Part shown: positions 1 to 5,200 of the stretch, in pieces
Numbering within the stretch: position 1 is the first letter of the stretch
Layout of the letters: each line of letters opens with the position of its first letter
Assembly: GCA_023425615.1 (NCBI GenBank)
Contig: JAFACJ010000352.1
Coordinates: 1 to 5,200 of the forward strand
Direction of reading: 5' to 3'
Length of the DNA: 5,200 nt
Source: Actinomycetes bacterium
Lineage (GTDB): Bacteria; Actinomycetota; Actinomycetes; Streptosporangiales; Streptosporangiaceae
Translations under genes and position numbers: made by a program
Notes under the pieces: generated by a model
The model's input: the letters and a program-made list of their open reading frames with translations, nothing else
Told to the model about the DNA's origin: nothing
Database searches by the model: none

Positions 1-54
1 GAGGAGCGCCGCTCCCACGATCATGGCGCGCCGCCCCGCTTTCCTCGCTCGCAT
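1..54 (-). CDS. Possible 5' end of a secreted or membrane protein gene (partial)
   Basis: This reading frame opens with ATG at 54..52 and stays open to the window edge, giving 18 residues: MRARKAGRRAMIVGAALL. The first nine residues carry five basic side chains (R2, R4, K5, R8, R9), and a hydrophobic run starts at Met11. This is the n-region/h-region layout of a signal peptide or N-terminal membrane anchor. In the same frame a TGA lies a short distance upstream, so the gene cannot extend much further 5'. A weak GGGGAA sits 9 bases before the ATG, and a better GAGGAG lies about 18 bases away, which is too far to be ideal. A second in-frame ATG at 24..22 is an alternative start, though it would lose the basic region. 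The frame lies about 100 bases downstream of hutI on the same strand. Only 18 codons are visible, so chance is a real possibility, and no function can be assigned. Confidence 0.35.
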   Translation of the reverse strand, partial: MRARKAGRRAMIVGAALL

Positions 55-151
55 CGGCAGGAATTCCCCGTTCTCCTCGCATCAATGAATCGGTCGAGGC
101 AGGATGGCGGAACGTTGTTGCCGGACGGTTGCCGAGAATTGCCGAACCGCT
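55..151. other. Intergenic gap downstream of hutI
   Basis: This 97-base stretch lies between the hutI stop codon and the possible next gene. It is visibly less GC-rich than the flanking coding DNA. It contains a three-copy TTGCCG repeat on the side nearest hutI. I find no tRNA-like fold, no strong hairpin followed by a T-run on the minus strand, and no convincing -35/-10 pair. A weak inverted repeat, CGGTT at 126-130 with AACCG at 145-149, surrounds 14 bases. If the downstream gene is real, this gap should hold its leader and perhaps its promoter. Confidence 0.5.
118..144. repeat. Three direct copies of TTGCCG at helical spacing
   Basis: TTGCCG occurs at 118-123, 129-134 and 139-144, so the copies start 11 and 10 bases apart, about one DNA helical turn. 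The bases following each copy are G, A and A. On the minus strand the copies read CGGCAA. The array lies between the hutI stop and the possible gene at the left edge, about 65-90 bases upstream of that gene's ATG. Phased short direct repeats of this kind often serve as binding sites for cooperative regulators, but no regulator is visible. A six-base GC-rich word can also recur by chance in this genome. Confidence 0.35.
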
Positions 152-1318
152 TCAGACGGCACGCCGTCCCCGTTGCCAGACGGCCCAGGTCAGCGGGACG
201 CCGGGCCGGTAGGCGAGGTGGACGGCCGAGGGCGCGTCCAGGGCGTGCAGGTCGGCTCGCGCGCCGGGCCGGATGACGCCGACCGCGCCGTCCCCGGTGT
301 CGCGGCGCAGCGCCCGCGCGCCGCCCGCGGTGGCCGCGTGCACGGCCTCCTCGACCGAGAGGCCCATCTGGAGGACGGCGGTGGCGACGCAGAAGGCCAT
401 CGAGGTGGTGTAGGAGCTGCCGGGGTTGGCGTTGGTGGCCAGCGCGATCGTCGCTCCGGCGTCCAGGAGCCGGCGGGCGGGCGCCAGGGGCTGGCGGGTG
501 GACAGATCGCAGGCGGGCAGCAGCGTGGCGACGGTGCCGGAGGCGGCGAGCGCCTCGACGTCGTCGTCGGACAGGTGGGTGCAGTGGTCGACGCTGGCAG
601 CGCCGAGCCGGACGGCGAGCCGCACGCCGGGCCCGGTACCGAGCTGGTTGCCGTGGACGCGCAGGCCGAGCCCGCGGGCGGCGGCGGCGCGCAGCACCCG
701 CTCGGACCGCGGGCCGTCGAAGGCGCCCTCCTCGCAGAACACATCGGCCCAGCGCACATGCCCGGCGACGGCGTCCAGCATCTCCCCGCACACCAGGTCC
801 ACATAGGAGTCGGCGTCCGCGCCCGGCGGGATGAGATGGGCGCCGAGGAAGGTCACCTCGTCGGCGACGGAGGCGGCGATCCGCGCCGAACGCCGCTCGT
901 TCTCCACGTCCAGCCCGTAACCGGTCTTGGTCTCCAGGCAGGTCGTGCCCTGCCGGAGCGCCTCGGCCGCGTGCCGGGCGAGGTTGGCGGCGAGCTCGTC
1001 GTCCGAGGCGTCCCTGGTGGCCGCGACGGTGGAGGCGATGCCGCCCGCCCGGTAGGGGCTCCCGGCCATCCGCGCCTGGAACTCGGCGGTGCGGTCACCG
1101 GCGAACACCAGGTGGGTGTGGCTGTCGACCCAGCCGGGCAGCACCGCACGCCCGGAGACGTCGACGGCCTCGTCGGCGGGGGGCGCGCTCCGGGCGGCGC
1201 CCGTCCACACGACGCGTTCGCCTTCGATCACCACCGCCGCGTCGTGCAGGACGCCGAGCGCGGGATCGTTGGTGGTGAGTTCGCCGATCCCGGTGATCAG
1301 CGTGGCCTTCAGCTCCAC
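152..1318 (-). CDS. hutI: Imidazolonepropionase HutI
   Basis: HutI hydrolyses 4-imidazolone-5-propionate to N-formimidoyl-L-glutamate, the third step of histidine breakdown, in the cytoplasm. The product is 388 residues, slightly short of the roughly 400 usual for this amidohydrolase-superfamily enzyme. The N-terminal strand region is followed by the metal motif DSHTH (His67, His69). Next come KTGYGL near 131-136, VHGNQ (His222, the third metal His), SVDH (His245, expected catalytic His) and ATNANPG near 294-300. The C-terminal segment PGARADL near 351-357 is typical of the superfamily's composite beta domain. Two positions differ from the well-studied Bacillus enzyme: the HADE glutamate is Gln225, and the metal-binding Asp before NPG is Asn296 (codon AAC at 433..431). 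The gene starts with GTG, 10 bases inside the end of hutF. AGGAGG lies 10 bases before that GTG, and the N-terminus matches the family there. It is the last hut gene visible. Family assignment is firm; activity is slightly less certain because of the altered acids. Confidence 0.94.
   Translation of the reverse strand: MELKATLITGIGELTTNDPALGVLHDAAVVIEGERVVWTGAARSAPPADEAVDVSGRAVLPGWVDSHTHLVFAGDRTAEFQARMAGSPYRAGGIASTVAATRDASDDELAANLARHAAEALRQGTTCLETKTGYGLDVENERRSARIAASVADEVTFLGAHLIPPGADADSYVDLVCGEMLDAVAGHVRWADVFCEEGAFDGPRSERVLRAAAARGLGLRVHGNQLGTGPGVRLAVRLGAASVDHCTHLSDDDVEALAASGTVATLLPACDLSTRQPLAPARRLLDAGATIALATNANPGSSYTTSMAFCVATAVLQMGLSVEEAVHAATAGGARALRRDTGDGAVGVIRPGARADLHALDAPSAVHLAYRPGVPLTWAVWQRGRRAV
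155..168 (-). terminator. Weak hairpin abutting the hutI stop codon, possible terminator
   Basis: GACGGC at 155-160 and GCCGTC at 163-168 form a perfect inverted repeat with two bases between the arms. Realistically this is a 5-bp stem with a 4-base loop. In the hutI transcript it occupies the last codons, directly before the TGA. No U-tract follows. Some actinobacterial terminators lack a U-tract, but this stem is short and lies inside coding sequence, so it may equally be a by-product of the codons present. Confidence 0.15.
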
Positions 1319-2607
1319 AGGCGTGCGACCTCCTCGGCGAGGACGGCGGACGGGCGCTCGACCGCGGTGTGCGTGCCCTCGCGCACGATCCGGCGGCCCG
1401 CCACCAGAACGTCGGTGACGTCAGCGGCGGACGCGGCGAAGAACACGCCGTCCGTGGCGGTTCCGGCGGTGCGGACGGTGTCGAGGGCGATGGTCACCAG
1501 GTCGGCGGCGGCGCCGGGCTCGATGCGGCCCGCCTCGGGGAACCCGAGCGCGTCATGGGCGGTGGCGGCGGCCAGCAGCTCGGTGACGGCGAACCGGCCG
1601 CGGACCCGGCCGGCCAGCCGCTCGTGGAGCTCCAGGGCGCGGGTCTCCTCGAACGGGTCGATGACGGCCTGGCTGTCGCTGCCCAGGCACAGGGCGACAC
1701 CCGCGTCCAGCAGGGCGCGTCCGGGGCCGATGCCGTCGCCGAGATCGCGTTCGGTGGTCGGGCAGAAGCACGCGCACGTTCCCGAACGGCTCAGCAGCCG
1801 GATGTCGTCCCCGGTGAGATGGGTGGCGTGGACGGCGACGGTACGCGGCCCGAGCACGCCTCCGTCGGCCAGCACCGAGGCCGGGGTGCGGCCGTGGGCG
1901 CGCAGGCAGTCCTCGTTCTCCTTCACCTGCTCGGAGAGGTGGACGTGCAGTGGCTTATCGCGAGCCCCCTCCGCGACGACCGGCAGCTCACCGGGCGGGA
2001 CGGCACGCACCGAATGCACGGCGGCGCCCACCACCACTCCCTCGTCACCGGGCCGGAACGACGCGACGCGCTCGGCCCATTCCCGTGCGGTGCCGTCGCC
2101 GAAACGGAGCTGCGGTCCCGTCAGAGGGGTGTCGAATCCGCCGGTGAGGTAGCAGGCGTCGAGCAGGCACAGCCGGATCCCGGCGTCCTGGGCGGCGGCC
2201 ACCAGAGCCGCGCTCATCGCGTTCGGGTCGGCGTAGCGCACCCCGCCGGGCGCGTGGTGCAGGTAATGGAACTCACCCACGCTCGTGTACCCGGCGAGCA
2301 CCATCTCCGCGTAAACGCCACGGGCGAGCCGGTGGTAGGAGTCGGGGTCGAGGCGGTCCACGAGCCGGTACATGAGTTCCCGCCAGGTCCAGAACGTGCC
2401 GCGATCGGCATGGGTGCGTCCCCGCAGCGCCCGGTGGAAGGCGTGCGAGTGCGCGTTGGCGAAACCGGGCGTCGTCAGTCCCGGCAGGACGGCGCCCGTA
2501 CGCGGCCGTCCGGGGGAGACCGCGGTGATCAGCCCGTCCGCGACGTCGATCCGGACGGAGCCCGCGACGCCGTCCGGCAGCCAGGCGTACTCGCACCAGT
2601 AGGTCAC
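1309..2607 (-). CDS. hutF: Formimidoylglutamate deiminase HutF
   Basis: HutF deiminates N-formimidoyl-L-glutamate to N-formyl-L-glutamate and ammonia in the cytoplasm. It belongs to the amidohydrolase superfamily and uses one zinc ion. The 432 residues are close to the usual length of about 450. The family layout is clear: NAHSH (metal ligands His53, His55) in a [13 protein letters not shown] stretch; HVHLSEQ (metal His223, catalytic-type Glu226); HATH (His263); and LGSDSQ (metal Asp311). The extended NAHSHAFHR motif and the HLSEQ motif separate it from HutI and from guanine or cytosine deaminases, although a related deaminase cannot be wholly excluded without comparison. The start is the GTG in a GTGA overlap with the end of hutU, preceded by GGGAGG 4 bases away. 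HutF commits this organism to the five-step histidine route, in which a separate deformylase releases glutamate and formate. All expected active-site residues are present. Confidence 0.94.
   Translation of the reverse strand: MTYWCEYAWLPDGVAGSVRIDVADGLITAVSPGRPRTGAVLPGLTTPGFANAHSHAFHRALRGRTHADRGTFWTWRELMYRLVDRLDPDSYHRLARGVYAEMVLAGYTSVGEFHYLHHAPGGVRYADPNAMSAALVAAAQDAGIRLCLLDACYLTGGFDTPLTGPQLRFGDGTAREWAERVASFRPGDEGVVVGAAVHSVRAVPPGELPVVAEGARDKPLHVHLSEQVKENEDCLRAHGRTPASVLADGGVLGPRTVAVHATHLTGDDIRLLSRSGTCACFCPTTERDLGDGIGPGRALLDAGVALCLGSDSQAVIDPFEETRALELHERLAGRVRGRFAVTELLAAATAHDALGFPEAGRIEPGAAADLVTIALDTVRTAGTATDGVFFAASAADVTDVLVAGRRIVREGTHTAVERPSAVLAEEVARLWS
1329..1334 (-). promoter_or_regulatory. 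Shine-Dalgarno site for hutI
   Basis: AGGAGG on the minus strand lies 10 bases before the hutI GTG, inside the last codons of hutF. It supports that GTG as the start and suggests reinitiation or coupling with hutF translation. The spacing is on the long side. Confidence 0.6.
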
Positions 2608-4226
2608 CGGCCCTCCCGCATGGGGACGCGGAGGCCGCGTTCGGCGGCGATCTCGGCGGCGCGGGGATAACCGGCGTCGGCGTGGCGGAGGACGCCCGTC
2701 GCCGGATCGTTGGTGAGCACCCGTTCGAGCTTCCGGGCGGCCAGGGGAGTGCCGTCGGCGACGCAGACCTGCCCGGCGTGCAGGGAGCGGCCCATGCCCA
2801 CGCCGCCGCCGTGGTGGATCGACACCCAGGTGGCGCCGGACGCGGTGTTGACCAGGGCGTTCAGGAGCGGCCAGTCGGCGATCGCGTCGGACCCGTCGGC
2901 CATGCCCTCGGTCTCCCGGTAGGGGGAGGCGACGCTGCCGGCGTCCAGGTGGTCGCGGCCGATGACGACCGGTGCCTTGAGCTCGCCGCTGGCGACCATC
3001 TCGTTGAACCGCAGCCCCGCCAGATGGCGTTCGCCGTAGCCGAGCCAGCAGATGCGGGCGGGCAGGCCCTGGAAGGCGACGCGTTCCCCGGCCAGGCGGA
3101 TCCAGCGGGCCAGCGACTCGTTCGCGGGGAAGAGGTCGAGGACGGCGCGGTCGGTGGCGGCGATGTCGGCGGGGTCGCCCGACAGCGCGGCCCAGCGGAA
3201 CGGGCCCTTGCCCTCGCAGAACAGCGGCCGGATGTAGGCGGGCACGAAGCCGGGGAAGTCGAACGCGCGGGAGCAGCCGCCGAGTTCGGCCTCACCGCGC
3301 AGCGAGTTGCCGTAGTCGAAGACCTCGGCCCCGGCGTCGAGGAAGCCGAGCATCGCCTCCACGTGCGCTGCCATCGAGGCGCGGGCACGCCGGGTGAACC
3401 CTTCGGGATCCCGGGCGGCGTAGTCGTGCCACTCCTCCACGCCGACGCCGATCGGAAGGTAGGAGAGCGGGTCGTGGGCGGAGGTCTGGTCGGTGACGAC
3501 GTCCACCTCCAGGCCGCGCCGCAGCAGTTCGGGCAGGACCTCCGCGGCGTTGCCGATCAGCCCGACGGACAGGGGCCTGCGCTGTGCCTTGGCGGCGGTG
3601 ACCCGCTCGATCGCGTCGTCCACGCCGGTGGCGAGCTCATCGAGGTAGCGGGTGTCCAGCCTCCGCCGGGCACGCCGCGGATCGCACTCGACGACCAGCG
3701 CGACACCGTCGTTCATGGTGACGGCCAGGGGCTGCGCGCCGCCCATCCCGCCGAGTCCCGCGGTGAGCGTCAGCGTCCCGGCGAGGGAGCCGCCGAACCG
3801 CTTCCGCGCCACCGCGGCGAACGTCTCGTAGGTGCCTTGCAGGATGCCCTGGGTGCCGATGTAGATCCACGAACCTGCGGTCATCTGCCCGTACATGGTC
3901 AGCCCGAGCGCCTCCAGCCTGCGGAACTCCGGCCAGGTGGCCCAGTCGCCGACGAGGTTGGAGTTGGCGATCAGCACCCGCGGCGCCCACTCGTGGGTGC
4001 GCAGCACACCGACCGGCCGCCCCGACTGCACCAGCAGCGTCTCATCCCCTTCCAGCGAGGTGAGGCACCGCACGATGGCGTCGTGGCTGGGCCAGTCGCG
4101 GGCGGCCTTGCCGGTGCCGCCGTAGACGACGAGGTCCTCGGGCCGTTCGGCGACCTCCGGATCGAGGTTGTTGCGCAGCATCCGCAGCGCGGCTTCGGTC
4201 TGCCAGCTCTTGGCGGTGAGCGTCAC
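2604..4226 (-). CDS. hutU: Urocanate hydratase (urocanase) HutU
   Basis: HutU adds water to urocanate to form 4-imidazolone-5-propionate, using tightly bound NAD+ as an electrophile, in the cytoplasm. The product is 540 residues, near the family's usual 550. Family-defining stretches appear in order: [11 protein letters not shown] (35-45), [14 protein letters not shown] (88-101), the glycine-rich [10 protein letters not shown] (157-166) of the NAD region, [15 protein letters not shown] (246-260), [11 protein letters not shown] (304-314), [13 protein letters not shown] (333-345), [12 protein letters not shown] (387-398) and [11 protein letters not shown] (469-479). Cys393 in the ICWLGYG motif corresponds to the conserved Cys410 of the Pseudomonas enzyme. 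The open frame extends further 5', but that part is antisense-like arginine/proline-rich filler. The true start is GTG at 4226..4224, overlapping the hutH stop as GTGA, with GGAGG 4 bases upstream. No key residue is missing. Confidence 0.97.
   Translation of the reverse strand: MTLTAKSWQTEAALRMLRNNLDPEVAERPEDLVVYGGTGKAARDWPSHDAIVRCLTSLEGDETLLVQSGRPVGVLRTHEWAPRVLIANSNLVGDWATWPEFRRLEALGLTMYGQMTAGSWIYIGTQGILQGTYETFAAVARKRFGGSLAGTLTLTAGLGGMGGAQPLAVTMNDGVALVVECDPRRARRRLDTRYLDELATGVDDAIERVTAAKAQRRPLSVGLIGNAAEVLPELLRRGLEVDVVTDQTSAHDPLSYLPIGVGVEEWHDYAARDPEGFTRRARASMAAHVEAMLGFLDAGAEVFDYGNSLRGEAELGGCSRAFDFPGFVPAYIRPLFCEGKGPFRWAALSGDPADIAATDRAVLDLFPANESLARWIRLAGERVAFQGLPARICWLGYGERHLAGLRFNEMVASGELKAPVVIGRDHLDAGSVASPYRETEGMADGSDAIADWPLLNALVNTASGATWVSIHHGGGVGMGRSLHAGQVCVADGTPLAARKLERVLTNDPATGVLRHADAGYPRAAEIAAERGLRVPMREGR
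2612..2617 (-). promoter_or_regulatory. Shine-Dalgarno site for hutF
   Basis: GGGAGG on the minus strand lies 4 bases before the GTG of hutF, within the last codons of hutU. It fixes the hutF start at the GTGA overlap. The arrangement GGAGG-N4-GTGA is the same as at the hutH/hutU junction. Confidence 0.7.
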
Positions 4227-5200
4227 GGTTCCTCCAGGCAGGTCAGTACCGCTCCGGACGCGATGAGCTCCTCGGCGGCGGCTATCTCGGGTGCCAGGTG
4301 GCGGTCGGGCCCCGGCCCGGGGACACGGGAGCGCAGCAGGTCGCGGACGGCTCCGGTGACCGGTCCCGGGCTGAGGGGGGAGCGCAGGTCGAGGGCGCGG
4401 GCGGCGGTGAGGAGCTCGACGGCCAGGACGGTGGTCAGGCCGTCGAGGGCGCGGCGCAGCTTGCGGGCCGAGGACCAGCCCATGGACACGTGGTCCTCCT
4501 GCATCGCGCTGCTGGGGATGGAGTCGACGGACGCGGGGACGGCGAGGCGCTTGAGCTCGCTGACGATCGCGGCCTGGGTGTACTGGGCGATCATGTGCCC
4601 GGAGTCGACGCCGGGATCCTCGGCGAGGAACGCGGGGAGCCCGTGCGAGCGGCCCGTGTCGAGCATCCGGTCGGTGCGCCGTTCGGCGATGCTCGCGACG
4701 TCGGCGACGGGGATGGCGAGGAAGTCCAGCACATAGGCCAGGGGGGCGCCGTGGAAGTTGCCGTTGGACTCCACGCGTCCGTCGTCGAGCACGACGGGGT
4801 TGTCGATGACGGAGGCGAGTTCCCGGTCCGCGACGGTCTCGGCGTAGGAGAGGGTGTCGCGGGCGGCTCCGTGCACCTGCGGCGCGCACCGCAGCGAGTA
4901 GGCGTCCTGCACGCGGGTGCAGTCAGGGCCGCGGTGGCTGGCGACGATCGGCGAACCGGCGAGGGCGAGCCGCATCCGGCGGGCGGAGACGGCCTGGCCG
5001 GGATGGGGGCGCATCGCCTGGATGTCGTCGGCGAACGGCCGGTCGGTGCCCAGCAGCGCCTCCACGCTCATGGCGGCGGTGAGGTCGGCGGTGTCCAGGA
5101 GACGGCGCAGGTCGGCGGCGGCGAGGACCAGCATGCCGAGCATGCCGTCGGTGCCGTTGGTGAGGGCGAGGCCCTCCTTCTCCCTGAGGGTGATCGGCGC
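4223..5200 (-). CDS. hutH: Histidine ammonia-lyase HutH (C-terminal part, 5' end outside window)
   Basis: HutH eliminates ammonia from L-histidine to give trans-urocanate, the first step of the pathway, as a cytoplasmic homotetramer. The frame is open to the window edge, so 325 C-terminal residues of a protein usually near 510 are visible. The missing part should carry the Ala-Ser-Gly that cyclises to the MIO cofactor. Numbering from the window edge, visible active-site positions are Asn15 in [10 protein letters not shown] (Asn195 of the Pseudomonas enzyme), Gln98, Tyr101 and Arg104 in VQDAYSLR (Gln277, Tyr280, Arg283), Phe149 in NGNFHG (Phe329) and Glu235 in QEDHVSMG (Glu414). FHG, rather than the FQG of phenylalanine ammonia-lyases, and QEDHVSMG favour histidine as substrate. 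An internal ATG at 5143..5141 is not the start, because conserved sequence continues upstream of it. The gene ends in a GTGA overlap with hutU. Confidence 0.96.
   Translation of the reverse strand, partial: APITLREKEGLALTNGTDGMLGMLVLAAADLRRLLDTADLTAAMSVEALLGTDRPFADDIQAMRPHPGQAVSARRMRLALAGSPIVASHRGPDCTRVQDAYSLRCAPQVHGAARDTLSYAETVADRELASVIDNPVVLDDGRVESNGNFHGAPLAYVLDFLAIPVADVASIAERRTDRMLDTGRSHGLPAFLAEDPGVDSGHMIAQYTQAAIVSELKRLAVPASVDSIPSSAMQEDHVSMGWSSARKLRRALDGLTTVLAVELLTAARALDLRSPLSPGPVTGAVRDLLRSRVPGPGPDRHLAPEIAAAEELIASGAVLTCLEEP
4231..4235 (-). promoter_or_regulatory. Shine-Dalgarno site for hutU
   Basis: GGAGG on the minus strand lies 4 bases before the GTG of hutU, within the codons for the C-terminal Glu-Glu of HutH. 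It decides the hutU start among the upstream open frame, because no other in-frame start has such a site and HutU-like sequence begins here. Confidence 0.7.

Noticed and set aside
126..149. Inverted repeat CGGTT/AACCG downstream of hutI as a transcription terminator.
   Set aside because: Only five base pairs around a 14-base loop and no T-run on the minus strand. It overlaps the TTGCCG repeats, which account for part of the apparent symmetry.
21..791. A minus-strand open frame overlapping the 3' part of hutI and the intergenic gap.
   Set aside because: It is an Arg/Pro/Ala-rich shadow of hutI in another frame with no recognisable motif. Its tail merely crosses the intergenic gap.
104..2152. 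A 682-codon open frame on the plus strand opposite hutI and part of hutF.
   Set aside because: It lies antisense to two well-supported enzymes. Its product is a low-complexity Gly/Ala/Arg/Val-rich then Ser/Arg-rich sequence with no recognisable domain. Long antisense frames are expected where third codon positions are almost all G or C.
2682..4736. A 684-codon open frame on the plus strand opposite hutU and the end of hutH.
   Set aside because: Same reasoning: fully antisense to hutU, with Gly/Ala/Val/Asp-rich composition, no domain motif and no plausible ribosome-binding site that would outweigh the hut gene below it.
4227..4889. An upstream extension of the hutU reading frame that would give a 761-residue protein.
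   Set aside because: The added 221 residues are Arg/Pro-rich, overlap conserved HutH codons in another frame and resemble no urocanase N-terminus. The GTG at 4226 has a Shine-Dalgarno site and begins HutU-like sequence.

Overview
The window is very GC-rich. Four large genes lie head to tail on the minus strand. The three internal start codons are all GTG, and the product sequences resemble high-GC Actinomycetota. This points to a soil-type actinobacterium, perhaps of the Streptosporangiales or a relative, but the genus cannot be fixed from this sequence alone.

Read in the direction of transcription (from 5200 down to 1), the layout is: the C-terminal two thirds of hutH (histidine ammonia-lyase, 5' end outside the window), hutU (urocanate hydratase), hutF (formimidoylglutamate deiminase) and hutI (imidazolonepropionase). 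Then come about 97 non-coding bases, followed by the possible first 18 codons of another minus-strand gene with a signal-peptide-like N-terminus that runs off the left edge. The four hut genes overlap by 4, 4 and 10 bases, so they almost certainly form one polycistronic, translationally coupled operon.

Together the enzymes carry out histidine catabolism. HutH removes ammonia from L-histidine to give urocanate. HutU hydrates urocanate to 4-imidazolone-5-propionate. HutI opens the ring to N-formimidoyl-L-glutamate. HutF deiminates that to N-formyl-L-glutamate. HutF marks the five-step route, in which a deformylase or amidohydrolase must finish the job. No such gene is visible here.

This is mainly a conventional metabolic operon, and I see no mobile element, CRISPR array, RNA gene or defence system. 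The points most worth a second look are the HutI active site, where two acidic positions known from characterised homologues read as amides (Gln225, Asn296), and a three-copy TTGCCG repeat at 10-11 bp spacing just downstream of hutI. The long open frames on the plus strand opposite the hut genes are best explained as GC-rich shadows.
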